Assembly (NCBI GenBank): GCA_905221605.1
Contig: CAJNDS010001646.1
Span: forward strand, 81,001-145,000
DNA length: 64,000 bases
Direction of reading: 5' to 3'
Origin: Symbiodinium natans
Taxonomy: Eukaryota; Sar; Dinophyceae; Suessiales; Symbiodiniaceae
In this document: in pieces, positions 10,484 to 23,600 of the stretch
Layout of the letters: the number at the start of each line of letters is the position of its first letter
Numbering within the stretch: position 1 is the first letter of the stretch
The notes under the pieces: generated by a model
What the model saw: only the letters and a program-made list of their open reading frames with translations
Told to the model about the DNA's origin: nothing
The model's database searches: none
Position numbers and translations under genes: made by a program

Positions 10484-12427
10484 GGCGCACGTTGCACGCT
10501 GGGAGCCAGGGCCTGCTTCGAAGAGCTTGCGTAGGTTTAGAGTTTTTTGAGCTCAGGGTTTAGGGTTTAGGGTTTAGGGTTTGGGGTTTAGGGTTTAGGG
10601 TTTAGGGTTTACGGTTTAGGGTTTAGGGTTTAGGGTTTAGGGTTTAGGGTTTAGGGTTTAGGGTTTAGGGTTTAGGGTTTAGGGTTTAGGGATCATTTTC
10701 TGATTTTTGTTTTGCCTCTTCTTTTTGGGCAGGGGGTTGGAGACTGCTGAGAATTTGGGGCTTTAGGTTTAGGGTCTGAGGGCTTTCAGCGTCGGATTTC
10801 TGGGAATTTATGAAGAGGGCTTAGGGGCTTTACACTTCCGCAAGGACCCTTGACCTGGAAGACCCCAAGCCGTCTCTAAATCCTATGCTCTAAAAAAACC
10901 CTGAACCCTGAACCCTAAACCCTAAACCCTAAACCCGCCCCAATGCCAGATGGTTGGCTTGAAGGTTTGGGGTGAGAGGCCTTGCGGTACCTTATCGAAG
11001 CGGGTGTAGGCTTGGGAATGGAATTTAAGATTTGGCGTGCGGGGTTTAGGGGTTAGGGCTTAGGGCTTGGTATTTGGGATTTGGGATTTGGGATTAATCA
11101 GCGGTTTAAATAGCGCAGGATCCACTGTCTCAGGGGCAACTGACAGGAGTCTCTCCATTTTCCATCCCCGGCGCGGAACTTGCGTCAACTGGGCATTGGC
11201 TTTCCTGAGGCCAATCCTGAAACCCCTGACAACTCGGAGAAGTTGTAAGACAACAACCTGGCACACGCTAACTGGGTTGCGCAGCCTGTCTGCCATCTGC
11301 TCTGAGGTGCGCTGCGAGCTAGACGTTCTTGGTCCTCCTGGAATCCAAGGCGCAGATCTTGCCAGTTGCAGCCCCTGTGCACTGGCCGACAAAAATGAAT
11401 CAATGCTCACGTGGCTAGGACTTGGCAGCAGTGCGTGCTGAAACACGTGACCAGATTTGGGATTCCTTCGGGCTTAGGGGGGAACGTTGGCTCTTGAATC
11501 GTTACCTGCAGAACAACCTTCTGTGCGATAGGGGCGTCGGCAAGGTCGTCTTTGTGCTGCGGTCTTTTGGTCTTAGGGTCTGCAGTCACTGCGTCTGCCC
11601 ACACTCTTGAGCAATTTTTGTCACCAGCCTCGCCCCGACAGGGTATCCTCTGCAGCAAGTGATCAGGCACGCCAAGCCAGCGCAGGCAGGATCCAGGGAA
11701 TGGCAGTTATGGTCCCTATTCCCTAAACCCTAAACCCTAAACCCCCTAAACCGGGCTTGTAGAGAATCGAGTCGCGCGAGCCACGCCACACATGCAAGGC
11801 TCAAGCCCCTATAGGATGAGTCATGAAGAGGCCGGACTTGGGGTTTTAGGGTTTCGGGGGGTGTCGGCTGAAGGGCAGAATCTCTTTCTCTCCGGGCGCA
11901 AGGTGCTTAGTAATGATATAACAATACAATAACATAGGAATGTGATAGTACAAGCATAGGTAGTATAACAAAATAGATATTAGGGGCTACGCAAGCCTAT
12001 AGGGTGTTGCTGTAAGCCTTCCACCGGACCCTCTCCCGCAGGTCGCTTCTTGCAAACGGCGCTCTGGATCGGCAGGCATCCCTCGCGCAGTTACGACAAA
12101 TCAAAATACTATAGGGGCCGGACTAATTGCTAGTAGCATTCCCTTATGGCCCCCATGCACATATGCTACAATAACCCGCAAAACCCTATTCGAATTCTTA
12201 AGGCCCCTATAATAGTTGGTCATCACCCGCTGCGGTCCGCGAGCATGCCTGTGGCCAGAACACCGGCACCCTGGTTTCAGAACGCGGGCCCGCGAACCCC
12301 ATGATTTACCCTAAACCCTAAACCCTGAAACCCTGAAACCCTGAAACCCTAAAACCCTAAACCCTAAACCCTACACCCTACACCCTAAACCCTAAAGCCT
12401 CCTGTCCGCCTCCTTCTTTGGAAGGCT
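10484..12427. other. intergenic stretch between ATPB and the next gene
   Basis: Holds TTTAGGG arrays (10555-10690), a 600-bp unique block at 11060-11670 that is open on both strands (ORFs of 124 and 128 aa) but resembles no family I recognise, and an inverted-repeat element (family L) near 12108-12216. I see no supported exon. Confidence 0.5.
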
Positions 12428-12530
12428 TCACTGTGACAGGAACTCCTTCTCAGAGATCTCCTTGAAAAAGGCGCAGAGGAAGCTCTTCAGCTTCGCTCGC
12501 GTGGGCATTGGCATACTGCGGAGGCCGTGC
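12428..12530 (-). CDS. unrecognised gene, terminal exon
   Basis: HGLRSMPMPTRAKLKSFLCA then FFKEISEKEFLSQ and stop TGA. Acceptor TCCCAG, in phase with exon c. Confidence 0.6.
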
Positions 12531-15500
12531 CTGGGAAGACTTGACAGAGAAGGTACCTTGAAATAGCTGAAGCTTAGTTTCCCTTTACCAAAGACCCTAG
12601 ACATAATCGGAACAAGCATAGCAATAACAAGAATAACAATAATAGTAGTAGAAACAAGAATAGCAAAACCAAAAAAATGCGCCAGTGCCCAAACCCAGAT
12701 GCTTGAGCGCCAGCACTGCCGTGGTCGCTGGGAGCAGCAGCTCAGCAATCTTCACCACGGAGAAAAGGGGATCACTCTGCCCCTTTCTGGAGACCTCGGA
12801 GGCTACGCGTTTATTGGGTTTAGGGTTTAGGGTTTAGGGTTTAGGGTTTAGGGTTTAGGGTTTAGGGTTTAGGGTTTAGGGTTTAGGGTTTAGGGTTTAG
12901 GGTTTAGGGTTTACGGCTGAAGGGTTTAGGGGTTTAGGGGTTTAGGGCTTAGGGTTTAGGATTTAAAGGCGCAGGGATCGGAAGCTTAGTCTGACCAGCA
13001 GCCGTCAGGATATCCGTCTGAGTCCCCCAAAGGCGGAGAGGGTCTGGGGTCACGGGAGAAAACTCTCATTTGAGCTGTAGTGGGGTTAAGGCTGCAATTA
13101 ATCAGTTTGCCTTGAAAGGTGAGTTGATCTTAGGGTTTCGGAGTGAAGGTTGGTCTCCCGATTCGTTTCGTTTCACTTTTGCCTTTGCCAGTGTTAGTTG
13201 CAGGAGGAGACGGGGCAAATCACTCGGCCACGGCCAACAATCCAATCATGATGCCAGGACATGGGGTCTGAGCAACTGCATACTTTGTCATCTAACCATA
13301 CAGACGTGCGCTTCTTTTGTTTGGGACGCTGTGCAACATCATTGCTCCGCATTTATACCTCAGGTGCGCTCATGAGCGGGTTCCATGTAGGCCCTGCCCT
13401 TTGAAATTTTCACCTCCGACAACCAAACACTTCGTACAAAGAGAGTTTAATCTAGGGGTCCGGGGTCGGACTAATTACTCATAATATTCCCCTATGGTCC
13501 CTTTGTAATCATACTATAATACCCTCCAAAACCCTGTTCTAATTATTCAGGCCCCCCGTATTAGGGCCTAGCGGACGACCCCAGCATGCGTCCAGGGTGC
13601 AGCGCGGACGGCGGTCTGCACACCCTCCTTGGTAGGCCAGGAACCCTAAGGCTACTATTTGCCTAAGAACCCCGCAAGAGAGTACACAAATCTTCCTTAT
13701 AAGGGCCATATAGGGATTAATATTCATACCTGTTGGGGTTCTTAAACAAGTATTAGATGATAGTCAGGGTGCACTAAGGGCACCATTTTGGCCTTTACAA
13801 AACCCTGAGCCCTAAGCCTAAAATTGGATATAGGATCAAGGACCCACAAAAAAGGCAAAAGGGCACGACTGGGCGACCAAGTCTCAAAAAGAAACACGTG
13901 GTGTTCATTGGAGGCTTCCTCGGTCCATAAACCCTAAACCCTAAACCCTAAACCCCAAACCCTAAACCCTACACCCTACACCCTAAACCCTAAACCCTAA
14001 ACCCTAAACCCTAACCCCCAACCCCCTAAATCCTAAACCGTTCAGGGCCCTAGGGTGGTCGAGTTGCGGATTCTACGGGTTTATGGGGCTCGCAGTACTG
14101 TTGCTTTAAATAACAAAGTTAGGAGGTTTCGTTTTGGGATTTTAGGGGTTCAGGGGTTGGGGTCTAGTCCAAGGATCTAGGGTTTGGGGATTTGAGGCCT
14201 TTTGTTGGTCTTCCTAAGGCTTAGAATCTTAGAACCCACAAATACCCTAAACCCTAAGGGCCCTCAGAGCAGACGGTTTCGGCCTCCGCCGAATCCATCC
14301 CTTCAGTCTAACCCTAAACCCTAAACCCTAAACCCTAAACCCTAAACCCTAAACCCTAAACCCTAAACCCTAAACCCTAAACCCTAAACCCTAAGCCCTA
14401 AACCCCAAACCCTAAACCCTAAACCGTGCCGGCTTGGCCTCAAGCCTCCAAGGTCCGATCTCCCCGTCTCCGTCCCTTAAGGACCAGTCTTCAGGAACCC
14501 TACCCCAATACCCCTTAAGCAATACTCCTTAAATCATAATAAGGATCCCTTTAGAATTTAAGGAATTCTCCTTAAATCATAATAAGGATCCCTTTAGAAT
14601 TGAAGGTATGTTCCTTAATTAAGGGGTATTGGGCTCTCTGGGTACCTGAGGCCCTAGCTACATACTGCTTGCGGGGTATGCCCTATTGCTAGGGGGCTGC
14701 CCTATTCGGGGGTTTACGAAAATAGGGGGCCCCTAAAATAGACCCCCCGAATAGTAGGATTCCCTTATCATAAGGACCCCAATAAGGTACCACCAGCTAG
14801 TTTCGGAAACCCCCTAAACACTAAACCCTAAACCCTATTTCGGAGGTTGAAAAAACTGTTTAAAAACCTATCTGCACTCACGCCGGGACACTTCTCCGCA
14901 TCGGTCTTTCTTGTCCTTCAAGCCCGAAAGCCCCCCAAAGCCTTACAGCAAAACATGGGTTTAGGATTCAGGGCTCAGGGTTTAGGGTTTAGGGTTCAGG
15001 GTTTAGGGTTTAGGGCCCTAGGTCCGAAACCCTACAGACCGAATCTAGGCCGAAGACACGAAAAACGCTTCGAGCCCTTCAAGCCCTCGTCAAACCTGGT
15101 AGTTTTTCGTAGGGCTTGGTAATTTGATTTAGGCGAAGGCTACTTGATCGGAAGGCAGCAGTCGGGTCCCTACATCTGTTACATAGGGTCGCAACGAATC
15201 TGAGGGGCGTTAACCTCTACAAATAGCGGGATCTTATAACCAGAAAGGCTCAAGGTTACGTACCCAGGCCCTACGGAAGTATCGGTACACAGTTGGGAGG
15301 ATGGTCTTTTCAGAGTCGGCAGGGCTCCGCTGCCGGGCCTTAGTCGCGAAGGTCTGGGCACGCAAAGCAAAGAACGTGCCACGGCTCCCAAAAGCAGCTT
15401 GTGATTTCGGGGCTTTAAACAACATCTCACACGCCCCAAGGTGTCATCTCAGAGCGGCAGAAGCTGAGCCCATACCATGACAGAAGGAATGCCGTCTAGA

Positions 15501-16197
15501 GAGACGCCTTTTAACCCTAAACACTAAACCCTAAACTCTAAACCCTAAACCCTAAACCCCGGGTCACTCTTGGAGTCTTATTAAAGTGCAGTCCTGGATC
15601 GAGGAGTACTACCAGGAATTCTCGGGAGCCCAGTAACCAGATTCTTCTACTCTGCCCTTGTTGGGAGCCTTAAAAGAACGAAAAAGGGAACCTAGAAGCG
15701 AAAAATGGGGCAAAAGGGCGCCACTGGACTACCCTAAGCCCTAAGCCCTAAGCCCTAAGCCCTAAGCCCTAAGCCCTAAACCCTAAACCCTAAACCCTAA
15801 ACCCTAAACCCTAAACCCTAAACCCTACAAAGGGCACCACTGGGCTACCAAGTGCTGGGTGTGGGGAAGCCCAGTGTCCTGCACGAGCGCCTGGGCTGTC
15901 CTCTCCGCCGCCTCCGCCACATCTTGTGGCGAGGCGCGGAAGCCCTGCCTCTTGTGGAGGTTTAGGGTTTAGGGTTTAGGGTTTAGGGTTTAGGGTTTAG
16001 GGTTTAGGGTTTCGGATTTAGGGTTTAGGGTTTAGGGTTTAGGGTTTAGGGTTTAGGCTTGGAATTCAAGAGTTTAGGATGCTTTTTGGGGCATAGGGGG
16101 GCTTTAAAGTCAGACCCAAGCCTAACATCCCCCAGTGCCGGAGAGTTGCTCCATAAACTCCAGCAGGCATCGCCCAGAAACGATGTGCACATGGTAC
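12428..16197 (-). CDS. unrecognised gene, 3' part (four exon islands)
   Basis: Four minus-strand islands have clean codon usage and splice sites: YHVHIVSGRCLLEFMEQLS, a helical Ala/Glu-rich segment with QDVAEAAERTAQALVQDTG, a hydrophobic helix IAELLLPATTAVLALK, and a basic C-terminus ending KEISEKEFLSQ then TGA. The last two junctions are in phase (donors GC, acceptors CAG); the first junction is not resolved, so an exon may be missing. The 5' end is not identified and should lie between 16.2 kb and the MUS81 stop at 17568. I do not recognise the family. The third exon could be a membrane segment. The 3-kb intron at 12787-15870 holds several inverted-repeat elements. Confidence 0.6.
12703..12786 (-). 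CDS. unrecognised gene, exon c
   Basis: KGQSDPLFSVVKIAELLLPA then TTAVLALK. Acceptor CTCCAG and donor GCATCTG; both flanking junctions are in phase. Confidence 0.6.
13449..13561. mobile_element. MITE-like element, family L
   Basis: AT-rich element with GGACTAATTACTCATAATATT near one end and AATTATTCAGGCCCCCC at the other. Related copies: 1464-1562, 12108-12216 and, reversed, 22305-22395. Confidence 0.55.
14708..14814. mobile_element. MITE-like element, family D
   Basis: Inverted-repeat element running from GGGGGTTTACGAAAATAGG to TTTCGGAAACCCCC. Related copies occur at 17884-17984 and 57743-57846. It is non-coding and was probably moved by a transposase in trans. Confidence 0.65.
15179..15439 (-). 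other. open minus-strand island, function unknown
   Basis: Two overlapping minus-strand ORFs (86 and 63 codons) in the 3-kb intron. One begins MLFKAPKSQAAFGSRGTFFA, with the Arg/Ala/Phe composition of a mitochondrial presequence. No family match; it may be chance. Confidence 0.2.
15871..15948 (-). CDS. unrecognised gene, exon b
   Basis: QGFRASPQDVAEAAERTAQA followed by LVQDTG. Acceptor AAGAG, donor GCTTCC, phase 2 to 2. The codon pattern clearly favours the minus strand. Confidence 0.6.
16139..16197 (-). CDS. unrecognised gene, exon a
   Basis: YHVHIVSGRCLLEFMEQLS after acceptor CTCAG; possible GC donor. TTTAGGG repeats lie immediately to its right. Confidence 0.55.
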
Positions 16198-17567
16198 CTG
16201 AGCTGTTTAGGGTTTAGGGTTTAGGGTTTAATTAGGGTTTAGGGTTTAGGGTTTAGGGTGTAGGGTGTAGGGTGTAGGGTTTAGGGTTGCCCTTCAACAG
16301 GTTGTCTGCAAGTTTCCAGACAGGCGAGTTGCGCAGTCGAGCGAAGTGTCTGAAAGGGCTCGATGCCAACAAGCTCCGCCTTGAGGTACTCTGTTCCGCT
16401 GCGCGCGGGTGGTCTGGCCAACTGGACAGGCACGTCTTTCCTGGGTTCTCAAGGGACTCTACCTGGGACCCTTAAGGTGGTAGCTCTACCTTGGGACCCT
16501 TAAGGTGGTAGGTCCAGGTAGGTGCTGAAAGATAACAAATATGTTCGCCCTGCGAAGAGTCTATTCAGTGAGACTTTTAGGGGTACAACCTTCGGGGTGC
16601 AAGTCTTAACCCCTTGGGATGCTTCTCTTGGGGGTTCTTGAAATCCGCTTTGAATGTGAGCATGTCTATGTCTATATCACATCTGTATCTATCTGTGTCT
16701 ATCTGTATCTATCTGTACCTATTTACTATACATGCATACATGCATACATACATACATACATACATACATATGTCTATAGTATATATATATATATACACAT
16801 ATCTATTGCATAAAGCAGAGCCAGTCTTGAATCCTTACTTGAGCCATAGTTCTTCAAAGACCAGAGCCACCTTGAAGACCTTCAGGATGTTTGTCCGGGG
16901 TCTTAAACACGCCACTTCCCAAAAAAGGACGTAATAAAACCCTACACCCTGCACCCCAAACCCTCAGCTCTAAGCCATCTGCACAATCTAAACCCTAAAT
17001 CAACCGCTCTCAAGCTGCGCGCGCGGGTCGGAGCAGAGTTCCCCGGCCAGACGGTGCGTCGCGTGCAGCGAGAGCTTGGTCTTGGGCGTTTGGCTTTGCA
17101 CGCCTTCGCCACCCTCCGGAGTCCTTGGGGGTTTCGGGGCTTTGGGGGGGGGCTTAGGGTGTTGTTAGGGTTTTGGGGTATTTTAGGGTGCTTAGGGTGT
17201 TTTAGGGTTTCTTTTGAGGTTACAGGGCGGAGTCCTCGAGGGTTTTGGGGCTTTCGAGGGTTGAAGGTGTTTTTAGGGTTTTGGGGGGGTATTTGAGGGT
17301 GTTTTGATTTTTGTTTGTGTGTGTTTTTTTGCAGTTTTGAGGCTGTTTTAGGATTTTTTCCTTTAAGCAAGTTTTCTGGCCATTGCCGCGAGGGTTGCCG
17401 CGTTGATTGAGGGGTTCATGGGGGGGGGGGGGGGGTTGCTTCACGGGTTTTGCACCAGGAGTGGAAGGGTTGCCCTAAACCCTAAACCCTAAACCCTAAA
17501 CCCTAAACCCCTAAACCCTAAACCCTAAACCCCTAACCCCTAAACCCTAAACCCTAAACCCTAAACC

Positions 17568-17653
17568 CTATGAGAAGACAAGGGTCACTTCCCCGGTGAC
17601 CGTCTGGAACATGCGTCTTGACAGCTGGGCAGCACGCTGCGATTCAGCGTCGC
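17568..17653 (-). CDS. MUS81: MUS81 terminal exon
   Basis: GDAESQRAAQLSRRMFQTVT then GEVTLVFS and TAG. The xLSxxxxxxv pattern resembles the family C-terminus. The TAG stop is the first three bases of TAGGGTTTAGGG on the minus strand, so the stop codon is shared with the adjoining repeat array. Confidence 0.7.
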
Positions 17654-20600
17654 CTGTAGGGCTGATAAGGTCCCTGAACTCTACACCCTAAACCCTAAAC
17701 CCTAAACCCTAAACCCTAAACCCTAAACCCTAAACCCTAAACCCTAAACCCTAAACCCTACATAGAGGGGTGTGGGGGCTTCTCTTGTCCACAGCCACCA
17801 GCCTTCCCCCGCACACAGCAGAGGCGCCAGCAGCAGTGGCCCCCTTCCGCGACCGCAGCGATCGTAGGCGCCCTTCCTCAATTGGGAGTTTACGAAAATA
17901 ATGGAGCCCTAAAAAAGCCCCTTAAATAGTAGGATCCCTTTATAGTAAGGACCCCAATAAGGCACCCCTGATTTCGGAAACCCCAAATGCTTACGGGCGC
18001 TTCTGCCCTGCCAAGCAGTTGCTACGGAGAAAAATATGTCGACACAGAGTCCCGTGAACCAGTCAGGTTACCTTTGGCAAGCGACCCTAAACTTTCATAA
18101 GCCAACACAAGCCAGAGCAATGAATCGGCGGCCCGGCTAGGTGCACAAAAAGGGTGCCATCATCTCGAGAGAACTGCCCATCATCTAAGGGTCGCAAGTC
18201 TGAGACCTGAAAACGCCAAGCCCTCAACCCTAAACCCTCAACCCAAAGCCCTGAAACCTCATCACATAGTGCCTGAACCCTAAACCCTAAACCCTAAACC
18301 CTAAACCCCTAATGAACGGGTATTGGGCTTCTTTGGGACAACTCATCACCCTCAGCCGAGCGTCAGCTCAGCCAAGCTATGGAGCCGATCGCTAAGGACG
18401 TCCACCTCCTCCTTCACTCTTCTCTGTTTAAGGTTTAGGGTTTAGGGTTTAGGGTTTAGGATTTAGGGTTTAGGGTTTAGGGTTCAGAGCTTGGGGTTTA
18501 GGGTTTGGGGGGGTAGGGTTCAGGGTTCAGAACTCAAGCTGCAACGCTACATTATGGACCTGAACTCTGCCATGGATGAAACGGCTTTTAGGGTTTAGGG
18601 CTAGGGTTTAGGGTTTCGGGCTTCGGGTTTAGGGTATAGGGTTTAGAGTTGGGTCTTGTCGGCTAACGTCGCTAGTTTGTCATGAGGAAGGCTGCAGAAG
18701 CCGATCCGTTACGGGACCTCTAGGGGTGGATTTGGGGGGGGGGGGGGGGGGGGTTTAGAGTTTAGGGTTTAGGGTTTGGAGTTTAGGGTTTAGGGTTCTG
18801 AGTCTTTTTGGGTTTTAAGAGGCTGCTAGTCACGAATGAAGGCGGCTGCCGGGTTTCGGATTCAAGGAAACGCAACGACGCTTTGGAGCCTGAACCTAAA
18901 TTGTACGTAAGCCCTCAGTCGAGTTAGCTGGACCTTGAAGAGAAACTTGTGGTACAGCTTCAGGGTAAGGGAAGGCTTGGGGTTAAGGTCTTCGGGAACC
19001 CTTAACCTCAGGGTTCTTCCGGGGTCCTCCTCGAAGCCCACGGCTTTGGCAGTGGAGACCAGGTCTGAAAACGCGTGGTCGCACTCCCGCGCAACGCCGT
19101 CGAGGGCCTCCACCCCGGGGCCGCTGCAGGTCATGGGTTTATCAGCTTGGGCTTGGGATGTTCCCCCTTATACTAACAGTCCGTAATCGGGATTATAGTA
19201 CCCCCGATCCCCCTTATACTAACAGTCCTTAATCAGGATTATAGTACCCCCCCCCCCCCCCATTATAGTCCCTACTCAGAGTGCTGGTACAATGGGGCAC
19301 ATCCCAAGCTTGGGCTTCAGAGCTTTGCTTTTTTTGCGGCTTTGGGGTGTTTTGAGTTTTGGGGCGTGGTTTAGGGTTTAGGGTTTAGGGTTTAGGGTTT
19401 AGGGTTTAGGGTTTAGGGTTTAGGGTTTAGGGTTTAGGGTTTAGGGTTTAGGGTTTAGGGTTTAGGGTTTAGAAGGCCCAGTTTTGGGGTTGGGTATATT
19501 GGAAATGGAGCCTGGCGTCACAGCTCCATGGCCACAGCTCAGGGAGACCGCTTGCCCGGCAGCAACCCTGTAGAGCCGAAACCCCTGAAGCTGGAACGCT
19601 AAACCCTAAACCCTAAACCCTAAACCCTAAACCCTGAACCCTGAACCCTGAACCCTGAACCCTGAACCTTAAACCCAACAAAACCTGAACCCTACAACCT
19701 GCAGACCCAAGACCTTACATAAGACTGAGCCCGAAATCCTAAACCCTAAGCCACGAACTGCAATTCCGGATGCGTTTTCTCCGCGTGAAACCACAAGCCC
19801 TGGCCGCAAGCTTGGAACTTGGGACTCTGGAGGGCTGAGGTGTTTACAGGTTCGGGGTTCAGGGCTTAGGGTTTTTCGGGCTTAGGGGCTTACGGTTTAG
19901 AGGATTGGGGGCATACCCTAAACCCTAAACCGTAAACCCTGAATTCGAGGGCTGCACCCTAAACCCCCCCTAAACCCTGAACCCTAAACCCTCAACCCTA
20001 CACCCCTCACAAGGCCCCGTAGGGGCCTTCCGGGTCGTCGCGGCCCAAGGCGCGCTCCTGAGGACCAGCGTCCACGCCTGAAGCCACGCGATGGTCTCCT
20101 GGCTACCATGATATGGGTGGTTGTCAAAACTATGATCCCTTTTGGGGTACCCTAAATATTAGGTGCCGAATTATAATAGGGATCCAAAAAAGGACCATAG
20201 TTTTGACAACCAAGTGATACGCGTATACAAAATGGTACTAGATTAGATACCTTATATGACATATTATGTATTTCTACATTACAGATTTTGCCCTGGTGTA
20301 AAGTATGCCTTAAATACTGCAGATTAAGCCCGAAACCTGAAGCCTAAACCGTTTGCCAGAGCTCGGAGGCATACTTTGCTGGCCCTTGGCTGGGGTTTAG
20401 GGTTTAGGATAAGGATAAGGCGTTTGAGGTTGAGGGCTTAGGGTATAGGGTTTCGGCTGCAAAGCAGCCATAGTGTTTAGGGTTTTGGGTTGCGAGTTTT
20501 GGGTGGTCGTCTGCTTAAGATACCTCAGCCATTGAGAACCCCCAAAAAAGAAAGAGAACAGTCCTCATATTCCCCTTTTCGGGAAGAGTATCATGTTTTT

Positions 20601-23600
20601 GGTGGCAGGGAGATCTGCGCTCAACACCTGACATCCTATACTGCATATTACTCCCACAAAAAAAACATACCTTCCCGATCCATTATTTTCCCGACCAAGA
20701 AGACGTAAAGGATATGTGTAGGGCTTTGGGATTTAGGGTTTAAGGCGTACATCCAAAAACCACATACCAAAATGTACTAAGACTGATTCCCGCTGGCCAA
20801 CGATCAACACGCATTGTTTCAGTTAAGGGGTATAAGGAGGGACCCCTAGAAGGGACCCTTAATCTTTTCCCCTATATAACCCCGTATATATACCTTATAT
20901 AGCCCCTATATACCTAAGCAACCCCTAAAGAACCCCCAAATAACCCCTGCAGTAAGGTCCCTTATAAGGGTCCCTCCTTATACCCCTTAGTTTCAGGAAG
21001 ACTGCATGGCTCTTCACACCAATCGCCTCTGCGCACTGCTCTCCCAGAATTGCCATTGATGGTTCGGGGTTTAGGGGCTTAGGGTTCAAATTTAGGGTTT
21101 GGGGGCTTCGGGCTTAGGGCTTGAGGCTTGGGGTGAAGGGTTTAGGGGCTTCGGGCTTCGGGCTTGGGGCTTAGGGTTTAGGGCTGGGGGTTCAGGGTTC
21201 AGGGTTCAGGGTTTAGGGTTTAGGGTTTATGGCTCAGGGTTCAGGGGTTTAGGGTTGAGCCAGGCTTCTGTGGGGCTCTTCGTCAGCAAAGGGAAGCACC
21301 AGGAATGAAGCACAGCTCGAGCGAGCAAGCCTGGGTTCGGTTCCATGGGGGTTTCCTGTAGGGCTTAGGGTTTAGGGTTTAGGGTTTAGGGTTTGGGGTT
21401 GAGGGTTTAGGGTTTAGGGTTTAGGGTTTAGGGTTTAGGGTTTAGGGTTTAGGGTTTAGGGTTTAGGGTTTAGGGTTTAGGGTTTAGGGTTTAGGGTTTG
21501 GGGGGGTTTGGGGTTTAGGGTTTAGGGTTTAGGGTTTAGGGTTTAGGGTAACCCTATGCCCTAAACCCTGAACCCTAAGCCTTTGTATCATTCTTCTCAG
21601 AAGAGGAACCCTCTTCCTCCACATACTCTTCCCTTTCCTGCCCTTTCCGTTCTTTTCCCATTCCTCCATCGTCTCATGGACGCAACCTTGCTAGCCAAAA
21701 CCTTTTCCAGGTTAGCAATGTTCAGCACCCACGTTTCTTCATACGCTCCGCACCTTCATCGTATACACTCTCGAGTCAGAAACCCTAAACCCTAAACCCT
21801 AAACCCTAAATCCTAAACCCTAAACCCTAAACCCTACACCCTAAACCGGGGCCTACACTAAGGATCGCCAGCCCGGGGGCAGAGCACATCCATGGGGTCC
21901 CGGATCGTGGGGTCGGCCCGCGGCCCGGCAAAGGCTGGCGCGCCGTATGGGATGGCCTAACCAGGGCCACAGACACGATCACAGCTACCGCACCTCGATC
22001 CATGGACATGAACTTTGAAACCTCGACAAGGGGGTTTAAACCCCCATATGCAAACTCTAAACAAGCCTTATCAACCCCCTACTAATTGCTCAAGAACCTC
22101 CGCCCCCGAAGAAAATATATTCTTGCTTATAAGGGCAATATAGGGACTGTTGCTTTTTAATTTTTTGGGGGGTTCTTAAGCAAATAAGGCGAGCATCCCG
22201 GCTCGCAGAGAAGGGGTCGCCCTCCAGGAGCAGGGCTGCGGGGAGGCCGGTGAAGCGCAGGCGCCGCAGCTGTCGCAAGTGGTCCTGGACTCGCTTTGCC
22301 AGTAATATAGGGGGCCTTAATAATTAGAATAGGTGTTTTTTCAGTATAATTATGAAAAGGAAGCACAAGGGAATACCATTAGTCTATAATAATTTCGACC
22401 CCACTATTAAGATACTTGTTGCGCGAATGACTGGGCTCTTGCTCAGCGACTCGAACTACGTTACAACCATACTCTGCCCTGATACTGGAGACTTAGGGTT
22501 GAGGGTTTAGGGTTTAGGATTTGGGTTGAGGGTTTGGGGTTTAGGGTTTAGGGTTTAGGATTTAGGGTTTAGGGTTTAGGGTTGTTGAACGACAGCACAC
22601 CGGGTTTAAGTTTTTAAGGCTTCAAAGGCAAAGATTCCAACTACCTATCGCCAATAGGCCCCAAAGCCCCTTAAACCCTAAACCCCCTGAACCCTAAACC
22701 CCCAACCCTTGAACCCTTAAGCCACGAACCCTAAACCCTAAACCCCAAACCCTAAACCCTAGTCCACACACCGAAGGCCTAAGACCTTGCAGGGCCGATC
22801 CATTCAAGCCAAAGCTCCCCTTGCGCTGACCTGCCAGGGGTTTTGGGCTTTAGGGTTTTAGGGCGTTAGGGGTTTTAGGGGTTTTAGGGGTTTTAGGGGT
22901 TTTAGGGGTTTTAGGGGTTTTAGGGGTTTTAGGGGTTTTAGGGGTTTTAAGGGTTTTAGGGTTGTAGGGGTTAGGGTTTTGGGTTAGATTTCTTAAAGGA
23001 GGTTTTAGGGCTGCTTAGGTTTTTGTTGGGGTGTTTTTGGGGTTGAGGGCTTTAGGGCTTCAGAGTTTTTTGGGGATCTTTTTGGGTGTTTTAGGGCTTC
23101 TAGTTCTTTTTTCATTGTTTGTTAAGTTGTTTGGGGGTTTTGGGGTTTTAGGGTTTTAGGGCTTTAGGGTTTTAGGGGTTTGGGGTGTTAGGGGTTTAGG
23201 GCTTTGGGGCTATAGGGCTTTAGGATTTTAGGGTTTTAGGGGTTTAGGGGGGTTTTAGGGTTTTAGGGCTTTAGGGCTTTAGGGTTTTAGGGTTTAGGGT
23301 TTAGGGTTTAATTAGGGTTGTTTAGGGCCCGAGAGGGCTAGGCGGGGCGGGGTTTGGGGCTCTGCAGGACTGCACGGCCCTCGTACCGCGCAACACTCAT
23401 CAAAGTAGGGTTTAGGGTTTTGGGTTTAGGGCTTAGCGGGTAGGCTTGGGCTAACCTTGGATACCTTTTCTTCTACTGGAGTACAGACTTCATTGCTGAT
23501 GCCGTATTCTCGGGTAAGGTTGCACGACTCAACAAACCAAGTCGATCAACACTCATATGAAAAGCACCGCCGAAAGTTCTCACACGAGTACCCAGACGTA

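Noticed and set aside
11060-11670. Overlapping 128-, 124- and 87-codon ORFs as a gene
   Set aside because: Open on both strands in the same place, no splice context, no recognised motif; left as unassigned.
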